DNA from: Zelopaecilomyces penicillatus
Taxonomy: Eukaryota; Ascomycota; Sordariomycetes; Hypocreales; Pseudodiploosporaceae
DNA length: 64,000 bases
NCBI GenBank assembly: GCA_005765155.1
Contig: VCCP01000005.1
Span: 4,960,001-5,024,000 of the forward strand
Direction: 5' to 3'
Shown: in pieces, positions 1 through 13,257 of the stretch
Layout: each line of letters opens with the position of its first letter
Position numbering within the stretch: the stretch's first letter is position 1
Position numbers and translations under genes: made by a program
Notes under the pieces: generated by a model
Databases searched by the model: none
Told to the model about the DNA's origin: nothing
The model's input: the letters and a program-made list of their open reading frames with translations, nothing else

Positions 1-674
1 TGGAGTGTCAATTGGCTTGGGTTGGACTTTTATCGGGGTTTTTTCCTTTGTGTTTTCGTAACTAGGTAACATTAGATTTCGGCCAGGATATACACGGTGT
101 ATAATATATTTGATAGCGAAAAAAAAATGTTTTTGAAGATTCAGGAGACTTGACGTGTATTGGTCCTTGTCTGTGGAATTATGCAATTGTAGCAAAAGTG
201 ATAGGGGTTCTCTAAAGGCGGGTCAGAGATCCTCGAAGGAAGACGCCGCAATCATCCTTTAAACCCAACTTGGTCAATTGCAGGGTAATACTGGGACCAC
301 CATTACGGTCGGCTAGGTAGACCGAAAATGCGGGATAGGTTTCCGTGTAAGTACTACCACTCGTACATGCAGCCATCACCAACAGATTAGACGAGGCTGT
401 GTGGAATGCATCTTCAGTTCTGGTCAGTCGGCATGAAAAGTAGGCTGCGCCTCCTCTTCTTGGGGGTAACCCCTGCTTGAGCCTGTCATTCAGCGCATGG
501 AAGGAACGCCTCGCCGAACAGCTGGGGCTGAAAGACCAACATCAGGTAATCAACATAATTCGCTTCTGTTGACTTAATCATCTTTTCCAATCGCCCATCT
601 CTCATTTGACCCATCTGCTGTGCCTCTTTCATCTTGATGTATATTCGGCCCATCTCTATATCGATGCATTAACA
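1..674. other. Intergenic sequence upstream of the kinase gene
   Basis: I see no supported gene here. The stretch should contain the promoter and 5' UTR of the kinase gene that starts at 675. No convincing regulatory motif stands out. Confidence 0.5.
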
Positions 675-3600
675 ATGGCATCTGCGGCGTATGAAAACGT
701 GTGCAGCGTCATATACGAGCGATTGTACACAAGACTCGAGCGAAAAGATGAAAGTCTGAGATTTGCTGCTTGGCAAATGGCCTCTGAGGTGCTAAATGAT
801 GATCAACTTCAACTCTTCTTCCTTAGCCTGTCTTTGAGCGATAATGGGATAACTCAGAATGCCTTCATTCGGCGAGTTAAGGATCGGCAACTTCACGGAT
901 TCCTTTCCACGCTCATCTTCGCGACTTGCAGCATAGACGCAGCTAAATCTTTTATCACAAACCTTGTAGAGCCTGGGGATTGGCCTCCTCCTGGCCTGGT
1001 GCGATCTGATCTCGCAGACTTCTTGCCTTGTGAACGGGAGCAACTTGTGTCCATACTCGGAAACGGCGTGGATGCTGACAGGTTTTTATCTCAGCAAGCA
1101 ATATTCTGCCCCCTAGTCATTCGAAACAAGGAAGAGGTTAAGATAGATGATAATAATTCCCGGCGTCTTCCTTATCTGGAAGAATTGCCTCTCGGTGAAG
1201 GCGCATTCGGCAAAGTCTTCAAGGTCAAGATCGCCAGAGGCTACTTCTGCGACCCGCAGAGTAAAACAGGATCTCATTACAACACTTCACCCACTGCTCT
1301 TGCAAGGAAAGATTACATCATGTCTGGACAAGTGCCAAATAGCCGCGCTCGAACGGAACACACGCAAGAAGAGCACGAGATTATGAGAATAATTCTCAGC
1401 CAGTCGTCTGGGACGTGCAAGAATATTGTGGAAAGTTTTGGAAGCTTTCACATCGGCATTAAATACAGCCTTTTTATGGAGCTGGCTGTATGCGACTTGA
1501 GGGCGTACATGAGCGAGGTTCACCCAGCCAAGCTTGAAGCAAACTCGGACAAAGCGGATGTTATCCGCTGCGCCGAGGGACTTGCTGCCGGGCTGCACTT
1601 TCTTCACAATGAGATGAGAGCCCCAAATATGGAGAGACTGGTCTGCTATCACATGGATTTGAAGCCGTGCAATATTCTCGTTTTCAAGGAAGCCCACAGT
1701 GGCACAGATGAGTATATTTGGAAAATAAGCGACTTTGGCATGGCCCGTATTAAAATCCGACACCAAGACCAAACCGCAGAAAGAGAGAGAAATTTCAACG
1801 GCCTGTTCGTCCAACGCCCTACTGTTCATGATCCGTCGCTCTCCGGGACTCTTAATCGACGGGGAGAGGGTAGCTATCTGTCACCAGAATCTATCTCAAA
1901 CGCCCGAAAGATGAACACTTCCAGCGACGTATGGTCTCTAGGGTGTGTTCTAAGTGTTGTTTTTGCCTACCTGGAAGATGGCTGGGATGGCGTGGCTTGT
2001 TATCAACAGGAGCGCCTTCGTCACCGCGGCTCCGACGATTATGATCGTTTCTTCCTGCGGGGGAATAGATTCACGAGAGCCCAAGTGCATCCAGAGGTTG
2101 GCAATTGGCACACACGGTTGATAAAGAAGGCTTCTCGGCGAAGCTCAGGCGAAGCAGATGCTCTTTCCATCATGCTCCGAGGCCTCGAGAAAAAGGCACT
2201 GGCGATTGACCAATCTCAAAGAGGGGGTGTTCAGGAAGTTATGCATCTTCTGAAGAAGACGTTTCAGTTTTACATGAGTTTAGATCTCGTACATAGCGTC
2301 CCAGCAGATCAACCAGTTACCATAACAGACACCATTCGGAGGCTACTCTTCCCAAGGTGGGTTTCACATTTCATTCCCTTTGAATTAACAGCCAACGGTC
2401 ACTGATTTGGACGCAAATAATCCAACAGAAGACAATGTGCGACCGACAAGATTGTCAACACCTACTACATATCGTCTCCAAAGTCTTTCAAAGGCTGCGA
2501 TATATCCCCAGATGCGTCAGTCGTGGCCTATTGGACTGACAACGAGATTGTGCTGTACACGTCAGAATCCTTGAATGCCACACAAAAAGCATCTCCTTCA
2601 TGGAAACACAAACTTGAGGCGTCGGGTTATTTTTGGAAGAGTGTTGCTTTAAGCAAGAAATATCTCATTGCATCCACCACAGGTGGCGACAAGGTGAGTT
2701 GAACTTGGCAAACACTTGCTTGGCCTGTCTTTAGACTAATCACATTACTGTTTTGGAACACAGTGCTTCGATTGCTACATTTTCCATCTCCAAGGTGGCA
2801 GAGGTGTAGATGCCAACCTCAACGAATATCGTCGTGTCACTTTGTCACATTACCCAGAAATACACAAGTTATCCATGTCGCCGAATAGTCGGACATTTGG
2901 CTGCGTCATACGCGGAGGTAATGGGAACAGAGAGCCTGGAACACTTTTACATGTCTCTCTCCGTGAACTCTGGAAATATGCAGGGCCTAGGTATAACTCT
3001 ATGCAAATTCTTCAAGATATTACAGAACATACAATTGACAACCACACAGGGCAAGTGTTTCAACTCAGGATACGGGTATTCTAGACTTCGATCGGGCTTT
3101 GACGTGGAGTAAAGTTCCGCTAGAGTCGCCTGCAGGGGATGTGAGGCACTTGTCTGTATCGGACTCGGATGATGTCCATATGGTGATCAGACCAGAGCCG
3201 ACACTCAGAAGCCGTGAACACACCATTCCGATCCTTCGTGTATCTTTTAACAACTCAACTATAAATGCGTTGAGTGTAGAGTCCCTGGTAAGTTTGCTCC
3301 ATGTAATTGATACTAGTCTGTGTGTTTGTTTCTCAGCCACAGACGTGGTCATTTATATGTTTTCCTCCCGTAGGTTCTCATTATATCTAACTCATTTCAA
3401 AGGGTTTCGATAGCAGTAGCACAGTTGGATTTTTCACAACCTTTTGCCCATTTCACACGTCAGCCAGCTGTGCCGTGGTTACCCGAGAGAAGAGATTCCA
3501 CATTCAGACTTTTGACACAGATACAACGCAAGACGTCCAGATAGAGATTAGGACCCATAGGATCCTCAAGTTAATGATGAATCGACAAGATGACAAACTT

Positions 3601-3861
3601 TTCGCACTGGGCACCAGGTCTGCAACTGAACGAGTGCTCCTTTTGGAGATGGACATACCCAACGGCAACTCGGACGCGGCCGTGAGGGAGCTTGCACCCC
3701 TCCCTGGGCTTTCTTACAGTGATGACTTTGTAGTGAGGTTGGTAGACGAAGGTGCCGAGAAGTGCATTTTGATTGCGACTTTATCTGGGGCCAACCGACG
3801 TGCTATTTACAAAGTTCGCCTTTCGGGTAACGACAACTTCAATCAACCAGGGTTAAACTAA
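675..3861 (+). CDS. Protein kinase with a C-terminal beta-propeller-like region
   Basis: Five exons: 675-2356, 2429-2693, 2764-2990, 3050-3287 and 3403-3861 (2871 nt, 956 aa). Seen: the glycine loop LGEGAFGKVF near residue 174, the ATP lysine in ARKDY near 212, the catalytic loop HMDLKPCNIL near 326, DFG near 353, and the SSDVWSLGCV helix further on. HRD is HMD, so this is a non-RD type kinase. After the kinase the exons encode strand-rich segments such as CDISPDASVVAYW and KLSMSPNSRTFGCV, which look like WD40/beta-propeller blades (inference). Introns 1, 3 and 4 were placed because only these sites keep the frame; intron 4 uses CTAAC followed by CAAAG. The ATG at 675 is chosen over upstream codons because the sequence before it looks untranslated. 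The substrate is unknown. Kinase-propeller fusions of this kind occur in filamentous fungi, often in expanded accessory families (general knowledge). Confidence 0.85.
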
Positions 3862-3893
3862 GCTATAACAGAATCATCCTATAAACTTAATCC

Positions 3894-5547
3894 TCAAACA
3901 GACAAACTCTGGAGTTCAACGCCGTTTGTCTTTGTAAATCGTCTGGTCAGAGTCGTTTTCCAGTCCTGGCTGATCCCTACCCGTGGCGCGATCTGCCCAA
4001 ACAAGACACTATCATGCTGGACCAGCCAGTAATAGAAAAGAACCGAAACAGCAGTCAGGCTACAGGTGCAGGCAACATATATCCAAATCATGGATGTAGC
4101 GACAACCCTATTTTTTGCCTCATCCATAGAGAAGAAGTTCATGCCGAAAAATGTCTGGGATATTCGGTAAGAGATTTATTAGTTCATCTTCGAGGGTAGA
4201 AAAGGGGACGCTTACCGCGGCGAAAGATGCTGGTACATATATCAGACCAAGAATAGTGATGAAGACGGCAGACTTGTTTAGCTGTAGCATGTTGCCATTT
4301 TGTTCCTTGGCAATGACCTGGTCTCGAAATGACAATGTGTTGGCCAACAGCTGCGCCGTTGCCTCAGTTCGTTGCTGCAGATGGTTTGCATTGTGGAAGA
4401 ACCCGACGCATTTGCGGCGGTCATTTTGGAGCTGAGCTGAGGTATAAACTGTTCGGTTTATGGCCTCGCAGCTGTCATTTTGAATAAAGGATGCAAGTTC
4501 ATCCAGGACATCTGTTGTAGATGTCAAAATCGCTCCTGCCTTGAGGAAGCGACCCTGAAGACTAACTAAAGTGCTTAAATTGTCAAAACCAATGCGCAGA
4601 GGTTCATCTATATACGTCGAGAATGTGCTGTTTGCCTAGAGGAAGTGGTGAGTTTGTGTTGGCCAAAGCGCATTCCCGTACTCAGTTGGATGGATAGTTC
4701 TCTTACAATTGGTAGAAATTGACGCTCCTGTGCAGCCAAATACCGTCTCCACGTAGGCAAATACGTCGAGCATAACATCTCATGGGCCCAAAAAAAGCTC
4801 GCATCTTCTTTTTTGCCCTGTAAAGCCGCCAAATTTGCTGCCATTGCGCAATGAGCCTTGGAGTTAAACACGGAGCTCAATAGGATGATGATGTTTTGAT
4901 GGGTGGACACATTGTAGCGATGGTGAAGACCACTTTGCCGAAATACCCATTCATCATCGTCTGGTTTATACTCTGGGTATCGAATACTATATGTGATATC
5001 TAGTTTTCTCAAAATCTCTTCATGTTAGAAAATGTCTATTGCGAGTTGCTGTTTGTGCCTGGGTTCATAGCTTTTGCCTACCAATCCATGGTCCATTTCT
5101 TGTTTGAGAATAGGGAATGCAGAAGGCGTCCTCGACGTTGATATTGCGAGAATAGAAACATGAAGGAAGGTCCCAAAATGAAGGATCTAGGTCATGTTTC
5201 TCCGCGATGAGGTCAATCATGGGGCGCGTGATCTGCAGGGGCCGCCAAGAGTTGTGGGAACATATCGATCTGAATGAAGCCAGTCAGTCACACAACAAAT
5301 CTTCAGCCCTTCTCCTTTCCCAATACCGCACTAGTACAGCTAGAAGAACCAGTGTGAAAACCTACATGCAACGAGTTGAAAATTGCTCATTTTTGGGGTT
5401 TGCCATATAGGTTGCCAATTCTGGGAGGTTGAGGAATTCATTACTGCGTATGGCAGAGGTATTGGTCTCGTCATCTGAGTCAACATCGAACAAGGTCACA
5501 GGATCGCGCAACTCCTTGATGAAGCATGCCTGTAGGGAATCATCCAT
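3894..5547 (-). CDS. CorA-like Mg2+ transporter domain protein
   Basis: Minus-strand exons, in transcription order: 5547-5366, 5269-5082, 5017-4707, 4635-4216 and 4154-3894 (1362 nt, 453 aa). Joining exons 4 and 5 creates the sequence FFGMNFF at residues 369-375, which carries the GMN signature of the CorA/Mrs2 superfamily. It sits between a first TM segment (about 350-367) and a second (about 388-412). The N-terminal two thirds are soluble and hold motifs such as NSWRPLQIT and SGLHHRYNVSTHQN, as in fungal CorA-like proteins of unclear transport role. The intron before exon 3 uses CTAACATGAAG. The reading frame stays open upstream of the ATG at 5547 back to about 5680, so the true start may lie further 5' or in another exon; 453 aa is short for this fungal group. 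It is convergent with the kinase gene, with 32 nt between the stops. Ion transport is inferred only from the family. Confidence 0.8.
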
Positions 5548-7434
5548 TGTAATAGGGAGTTTCAAAAGCAAGAAATTGATTGCTATAGAATAGGGAATAA
5601 TACAGTCGATGTGTATGGAATCTGCCGTCTGGCTGAGAACAAGATCCCAACCATCTATATAATTAACTCCCCCATCACTGCTCGGAAATCAGACACACAA
5701 TGTCATTCGGCATTGCCGTTCACAGTTTCAGAAAGCGCTCACCCAGTTGACCGCAGCACAGGGCACCTGGTAACGCCCTGTGGCCAGCCTGTTGGGGTGC
5801 CTCACCACTGCGCCACGGCGGCCAATCCCGCTATTGGTTGATATGCTCCAGTGAGCTGCTGGGTGTCTTACAGCGCACCCCACACCATCCATTCCAGTCC
5901 AATTCCGAAGTTCTCAGCGCTTTCCTTCAACCCGCTGATCAGTCAGTCGTCTCTCACTACACTAGAAAAGCCTGGGTGTCAGTCTCATCGAGGCATTGGA
6001 GCGATATATGACATGTCTCATGTTGGGCAACCCTTTGCAGGCTATACATACTCGATTTCAGTCTGCAGTAAACAATGTCAAGCCAGGTGCTGTTGTCAGC
6101 AAATCGGAGCATCTTAAAACCGGAGAATATTGGCAAAGGAAGGCACGCCTTACCGATGTCACTTTCCGCGGAGCTGTAAAACACCACTGATCATCTCTCA
6201 ACTGTTGTTTACCCAAAGCCTCAGCATGTCATCTTTTGATACCGCAGGCTATCGTATCATCGGGCAAAATGTTGTCACTTCTTGGGGGCATACTTGTATT
6301 TTGAAGTCTGTCTGCTGCGGGAAGAGCTCCTCGAGCAGATCCTGAAGGGCCGCTTTCTTAAGGTAGCGCCGGGTGGTATCCTGGATTACTTGCTGCTGGC
6401 TGCCGCCCATGATCGATTCATATCACGACAAGCGATTATAAGTACACAGCTCCTTCTCGCAGTCTCTCGCAGCTCTTTTATGGTTCTTAGCTTTTGTGCT
6501 TTGTGGTTGACTTTGTTATCGAGACGGGTGGTAAACGTGTCCCTTCCATTAAGATTCGCTCGCCCTACTAATTTTACCACATCGTTTGACAGGCGATACC
6601 CAGACACCAGACAAGAAAGCAGCACCTGGCGGCTCTTATCTGCTCGTTTTCTCGACAGGGCATGATACGCCACGTCACGGGGCCAGGCAACTGGTCACAT
6701 TATCAACTGCATAGACGAAAAATGCAAAATTAGCCCCTCCTGTTGGCCTTGTTATCGCTGTGCCTTTCGACGAGGGCTGAACATAATGGAGGGACGCCTC
6801 AACGTCCAAGTGGGTGTCAAATCGTATGCATGCAACCACACCCGCGGTTCCCGTCTTCGGGCTGAACCGCCGCTTCACCATGGCGCAGCAACCATACTGG
6901 AATTGGCCTTGTGTGTGCCTCTTGAAGTCTGCCACACGCGGGAGCTAATAACAATGAGAACATCGAAACGCCTTCGTCTGAGGGGTACTTTGTGGGATGC
7001 TAGCTGAGGTAGCCCTCTGTTTGTATCAGTTGGATATCCAAGAAAGCACTTGATTTCCACAGGTTTGTCAATTTTAGGAGGGCTGCAATTTGCTTGGAGT
7101 TCCTGAGTAGCTACCAAGAGGCGCCGCCACAGCCGCCCAAATTCGCCTCGCCAGATGCGTTCGCCCCAGCTTCCAGTTACTCACCACCAACCATTCTATG
7201 AAGGCTGGGTAGCTGGCCAAGCATCCTTCCCGGGGCTGCTTCCATGTCATATTACTAAAGCTCTGTGAGTTGGTGAGCCTCATTTTCTTAGTGGGTCATT
7301 GGCGCCAGCCTGGTCAAGGCAGCCTTGGGTAATTTGCGAATCAGGAACAATATTTTCGCATCGTAACGTCGTAAATCTTACTTGACTTTTTTCTAATTTT
7401 TCTAATTCGTAACACTCTGAGACAGGAACAGAGG
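5548..7434. other. Intergenic region between divergent CorA-like and permease genes
   Basis: This should contain the promoters of both flanking genes. Several short open frames exist on both strands, but only the helical minus-strand frame at 6249-6410 looks protein-like. I see no transposon ends, tRNA or strong repeat. Confidence 0.4.
6249..6410 (-). pseudogene. Possible gene fragment, helical and unassigned
   Basis: A 53-codon minus-strand frame starting ATG at 6410. It contains a strongly amphipathic stretch (RRYLKKAALQDLLEELFP) that looks like real protein. A second minus-strand frame just upstream (6673 down to 6440) contains a Lys/Arg-rich helical segment, LRTIKELRETARR. A short intron between them is possible, but no donor/acceptor pair is convincing. 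I do not recognise the family. It may be a gene remnant or part of a poorly modelled small gene. Confidence 0.25.
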
Positions 7435-10075
7435 ATGTCACGACCACGTCGCCCTGATCAGCTTCCGAATTGGTTCCCAGATTGGTTAGTTACTCCGGCA
7501 CCGAATCCCGATCAGAGTGGGGAGCAGGCCGTGCCGGCAGCCGATTTCCCCCCACCAGACGGCATCTTCTTGGCACCACTATCGTCTGCTCGAACCGCTA
7601 CAGATGACGCAAGTGGAGTTATTTCTGTCTCTCAAGCGACGATGGGACAGACGAGTCCTGGCCAAGCAAGTTCAAGCCATGGTCCTCAGGATGACAATGT
7701 CTTCACCTATCAACATAAGGTCGTTACAGTGAGGCCAAGCCAGGACAGACGTGTGAATCGAAACCTTGGAGGGCTACAAATATCAGTAGGTTCTTCGGGC
7801 TTCAATTTCTGTTAGCTAGCAAGATTTTCGCGATGCAATGCTAACGGCCTGGCAAACTGTCGCAGTCAATCACCATCAATTGTACTCTCGGCGTTGGTCT
7901 GTATTGGCGCGGTGGCCAAATTCTCGAGCTCGGCGGACCACTGGCTGTGATTCTTGCTTATCTTATTCCCGGTTTCTTAGCATGGTCTGTCATGTAGTGT
8001 ATTACCGAGCTGATGTGTATATGGCCAATTCCAGGGGCGCTTTCAGTCTATGTTGGTGAGTTTGTCGATCCGGAGTTAGGGATTGCTACAGGAATCGCAT
8101 ACTGGTAAGTGGCTGTTTTGTACTGGGGAAATCATGAGGCAGGAAAGCAATATTGATACGTCAACTTCTCAGGTTTACTTATGCAGCCGCGTATGCATCG
8201 CTCGTGGCCACAATGGCTGCAGAAATTCACTACTGGAAGGTACCGGTGGATGGATTTGATGCTGGAATCCTGTACTTTCTCGTGCCAATAGGAATAATCT
8301 TTGTCAATACTGTTCGCGTCAAGGTTTGTATCCAGAAAATTCTCTTCATTCTTCATAGACCATCTGACTGACAACTGTTGAACTCAAGATTTATGGCTGG
8401 ATAGAGGTGCTCACGGGTTCTCTCAAATTATTATTCCTTCTCACCATTATATGTATACTCATTGCACTGAACCTTGGAGGTTTGTTGGTCTGATTCGCAA
8501 TTCCAGCGTAAGCACCAATCCACACACATGCTAATCATTTCGTTTTGCGTAGTTGGTCAAAACAATGACTACAAATCACTTGGTCTCGAATGTTCGTTAC
8601 TCCAGGGGATCCGACAAGGGCTAGTGGCTAACGATATCAGATTGGGACAAGATGATGGAGTACGACACAGAAGTAGCACCTAACTGGATCACTAGTTTAT
8701 TGTGCGTTAATAAGTCTATCAAAACTATTCATGAACACTTCTGACCGCACTGTAGTATGTGTTTCTCGATTGCATCATTCGCTTACGTTGGCGTGGAGGT
8801 TGTGGCGGCCTCAGCCTTGGAAACCCGCTGGCCTATGAAAAATCAGCGCGTCAAGACAGACTCATCACAGCGTTCGAATGAGGCATTTCTTGTTGAGCGA
8901 ACAGCCAAGTATTCAGCAATTTACTTGCCGGTGTTTTTTACCATCATATATGTGATTAGTGGGTTCCTAGGGACCATCAACATTCGCAGCACTGACGAAA
9001 GCCTCCCGCGCCTTGGCTTTAAAAAGCAGAAATCGCAAACCGATTCGCAGCTTCAAGGCGAAACCACTTCCTTTTTTGTCACCATTGCAAAGGAGTCAAA
9101 AATCAACGGTTTAGATCATGTGTTCAATGCCTTCCAGGTTTTCACGGCTCTCACATGCGCCAGCACCAACCTTTACGTTGCATCGAGGAGTTTGTTCGGT
9201 CTAACTAGTCGCTTGGACGGTGGGAGTGGACAGCCTAGGCTTTTGCGTATTTTGGCTTGGTTTGGCAAGACGAGTCGTCACAAGATGCCAGTCCGTGCGA
9301 TGGTCTTTTCTGCGGTTGTGTTTGCATGGGTTCCTTTCATGCAACTGAAGGATAGCAACTTTCAGATTGGAGTTGTGCGTTTTCAAGCCCCTTTCTGTAT
9401 GCTGATTTTGATGAATGGCTCTGCTAACCATATATTGTCTTTGGGCCCTGCAGTTCATTGACATCTTTAACCAGATGAGCACCGGTACCGTCATCATCGT
9501 CTGGGCTGTTAATTGTTGGGCATTTATTCGGTTTTATCATTGGTGAGTGTGGTTGGTTGGACATTATGGAAGTCTTTTGAGTAGATATTTCGATTACTGA
9601 TGATGGGATATTCCTATTAGCATATACAAGCATCGCAAGGTGCTTGAGAGAGAGGAGATACCCTTGGTTCGGCGCTGGGACCGGGACAACTATCGTGATT
9701 ACCCGTACCGAAGTCACGGACAGCCCGCTCTGGCCTACTTGGCCTTGGCTGGGTGCATATTCATGCTTGTAGTGTCAGAAGGCTCCATGTTGTGGAAGGA
9801 ATTTGACGCCCCACCGTTTTTGTCGGCGTACCTTCAGGTTAGAATCATCACCCCGTTCCCCTCCTGCTCCCTCCTTGCTTCCCCAACTTGAGGATGATAC
9901 TACTATGGTTATTCTGCTAACAGATATTAATATGAAGCTTTTTATCTTTGGCGGCTTGTGGGTCGGGCTCAAGGTCTTTCGGCGGGCCAAGTGGTCGTTA
10001 GTTGATCTAAGTAACTCGACAAAAGTGGTGAGGAAGATTCGAGAGCTGCACGATGCTCGACTTGGAGCGGGCTAA
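7435..10075 (+). CDS. Amino-acid permease (APC superfamily) with one in-frame TAG
   Basis: Ten exons: 7435-7785, 7866-8104, 8173-8323, 8389-8479, 8553-8591, 8641-8701, 8756-9374, 9454-9542, 9621-9837 and 9938-10075. They sum to 1995 nt, 664 residues if the internal stop is read through. Motifs typical of fungal YAT-type permeases run throughout: TLGVGLYWRGG, ELMCIWPIPGALSVYVGEFV, FVDPELGIATGIAYWFTYAA, AYVGVEVVAASALE and a late LFIFGGLWVGLKV. These imply about 12 membrane helices and uptake of amino acids at the plasma membrane (family knowledge). All junctions are in phase with GT donors, including a weak GTTCGT at 8592. The last acceptor is ATGAAG at 9937, because the nearer CAG abuts the branch point. 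The single lesion is TAG at 7995-7997 (codon 161) in the conserved helix before CITEL; as I recall relatives, Gln sits there, so CAG to TAG fits. Possibly a recent pseudogene, an allele, a sequencing error or an edited codon. Confidence 0.75.
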
Positions 10076-13000
10076 AGTTATTACAACAACGTACAGGTGA
10101 ACAAGATTTGACGTTGTTCAGAATACTAATCTATGATGAAGCGATGACTGTGTGCCGTTTCAACTGGCTTCGTTGTCGTTGACCTTTTGTGTGGTGGTGA
10201 AACTATTGAGATTTTTGAACATGGTTAGGGTTTGATAAGAGCTCGCAGGGACTTGCCCGTTGATTTGCTTTGAATATCAACTCAGCTGGCCATTGTTAGA
10301 GATCATCTAAAGAACCTGCTGATATCAGATGTTAGGTTCTTGCTATCATTGCTTTCGGCTGATTTCGAATGTAAGATGCAGTCATCTCCTATGGCGCACT
10401 GTTATCTCTGAGAGAGCAATGTGTCCTCAGCTTGGCTTCTTTGAGCGGAAGACCAGCCTGGAGAGTCATCGGGGTCCCTGAATCAGCCAAGCATCAGGGG
10501 CTATGCTTTACGAATCTAACACACAAAGGTGTCAAGGTATGACACAATGGCTTATCAACACAACGCCTTACATCTCTTAACATATACAAAGGAGCGCCTT
10601 CCTCTATTGGTTTGCATTCTCGTATAGTCGGAAATTGGGAGGTGCTTTATTTCATTTTGCCCAAAAAATAGTCCCTTATCGACACCACACTGCAGTAGGA
10701 AACTGGGCTAGTGCTGCGCCAGCTTTGACACAATCGAAACCTCGGTTGGGCGTTATTGGCATATTCGTAATATTCATTTTTGTTCATTCTTATTCATTTC
10801 TATTGGTTATTATGCGACCCTTGCAACATGTGGAAGGGTCTATGACAACCAACCTTTTCGTTTGGGTATGGGACGCAAACTAGAAAGGGAAATTGCCAAG
10901 CTCTGCACGGAATTTTTGAGCTCCAAGTCCATGGTCTTGGTCACAAATAAGAGGTTGTTCCAGGGGAAATTTGTGTGCTGTACCTTGGTGGCGAAGCGTT
11001 AAAGATGTGACAGGTTGCATGTTGTTCTTCCTTATACGAAGGAAAGACACATATGGTTGTTGCGGTTCCGCACGCAAACTTTCCCTGCATCCCAAGCCAA
11101 CATCCAGAAACAGCCAAGGTACCTGTTTTCGTCCCTTGCAGTGTCGATCGGATGCCGGCTTACATGCTCGCGTGCTTGTTTGCAAAGGCTGATGCCCGGA
11201 CATGTTTGTCCATATCAAGTCATGTGGGTGTGGCTTCTGGGCTGAAAGGCTAGGTGTTGTGTTGTGTGGGGTTTTATTGGGTAGACGCGCATATCTGCCG
11301 CGTCACCCCCATTATTTTCATCTGTTCCATGATTTCATTGACTACTCACACCCAAACGAGAAGAGACGTTAACTCTCGCACAATTCTCTTGTTCGAACAA
11401 GATGGAAGAAATAAACGTTTCAATCATGTACCAGTCAGACTGGAACGTGATGGAGAGACTAAAAAATAAGGTTGCATACTAGGACGGGGATCCTACTGGG
11501 TTCCAAACGGTTTGGGAAACTCGTATACGCGCATCAAGGACGCAAACGCGAACTGCCGCAGCACTTGTTTTGTGTTCCTGGATTTACTGGGGGTGTATTT
11601 TTTTTCCTGCCGCGAACGGATCCCGGGCCGGGTGGTGGGAGAGCGACGTGGATGCGCACGCGGCCGTTTTTTCCACAATTTTATTGTCCTGGTTTGTGAC
11701 AGTGATGATGTGAAGTTGACATTGACGGTAATTGACATCTCGGGGATTTTAGGTACAACAGCGGTTTGTTGTTTCATGCGTCGCATTAGCGACTGCAACG
11801 CAATGACTCATGATGGCATGAACAGGGATTTCACCCCCATAACATGATGAGGCTCATTGTGCTTTACTTTTGCTTCCTGCTCCGTCAGCCCGATACCCGC
11901 TGCGGCGAGTGCCTCAATTTTTTTTTTTTTGGTATGCCATTGGCATTAATATTCATGTTTCATCAAAACGTTTGATCTCATGTCTGCAGTTAAATTTTAC
12001 AGGCTACACACAAATGTCCACGGTTAGCTGATGCATCGACCCTTTTCAATACCCCAGCCACCATTGGCAGTCACTGCATACGAGTTTAAGGTGGCCAGAA
12101 ACGGTTAATGCCAGGAAGAGAATCTAACTGCCCTACAGATCGGAGGCTTGGGAGCACTGATATCCAACGGTTCTATTTCCAGCATGTGTGTCTGTGGGGA
12201 ATCATCGTCATCACAAGCTTTGATTGATGAAACAGGCACTATTGGAACTCGCGCCACGGCACTCGCGCTGACGAGGCCCCGTCCCAACATTTGGCTTTGC
12301 ATTCAGCGAGCCCAGATTTGCTCCCGTTCGTCTTGTCTCGTCTCGTATCCTTTTGCAAAGCGTAAATGACGCCACGTTCCTCTTCACCATGGCCCTTTCC
12401 TCTTTTAGTCCGTCTCATCTATTCAACGGTCTGGCTGGAATGTTTTCCAGCCCTCGCCAACGAGGGGTTTCCTAAACCATACATTACTCTAATTAATACT
12501 AGTCCCCCACATACCAAGTACTTCACGGAACTCCACTCCCCTGGCCTCTCATGTCGGGTGCTATCGGCACGAAGATCCGATGCCTCACAATCATCGGTCT
12601 GCATCTCAAAACGTGGTCACTGCCCCTTTGGAATCCTGCCCCTATCCCCAATGCCGTTACGGCCACGAGGCTGACAGCGCGTCCTTTTTCTTTTGCCTGC
12701 CATGTCTCTCTCCTCTCATGCGCCGCCAGCAAGGGGAGGCGTAGTGGATCCTGTAGTTTGCGCACCAGTCAGATCTGGAAACGCAGCCACGCCCTGACTA
12801 AACAGGAACTAAGGCGAATAAGGTAAAAATCCGTTAATACCGAAAACGAGCAAAAAAAGGCTGGGTTCGGTCCCGTCTCAACAGTCGGCAGAACGGATAG
12901 TTGGAGTCGCGGAGATACATAATAGAATGCGGGACCTGTGACGACGCTCTGGCTTGGGGCCCAAGGGAGTTGTCGTAATACAACTTAAGCGTGTCCTTTC

Positions 13001-13257
13001 TTCAGCAAAGTCATTTCCCTTTCCAGACTCAATGCATTAGCAAATCGGAAACTTGACGTCCTGCCTTTTACATTGTTTTGCGCCGTCATCCCCCCCCTCC
13101 CCCCCTGCCCAAATTCGACTCATCATCTGGGGTATCGGTGTAAACACGTATTTTGACTACGTGGGTATACGATTATTGAAAACAACATTTAATCTCTTCC
13201 CCTTGTCAACAAAGACTTCATTATATCACAGAAGCGAGACGGACATTAGATATTAAT
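10076..13257. other. Gene-poor 3.2-kb intergenic region
   Basis: Only short overlapping open frames occur, with no protein-like composition, splice logic or recognisable motif. There is a T-run near 11919-11930. It presumably contains the permease 3' UTR and the promoter of the membrane protein at 13258. I see no tRNA, rRNA or transposon features. Confidence 0.45.

Noticed and set aside
1287..1829. 180-codon minus-strand frame in the kinase
   Set aside because: Antisense to kinase motifs; no independent support.
3288..3402. Frameshift or pseudogene in the kinase at 3374-3475
   Set aside because: Using the CTAAC branch point and CAAAG acceptor at 3402 gives a clean in-phase exon.
8592..8640. 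Possible frameshift in the permease at a weak donor
   Set aside because: GTTCGT with a GCTAAC branch point and CAG acceptor gives a 49-nt intron that preserves phase, so no lesion is needed.
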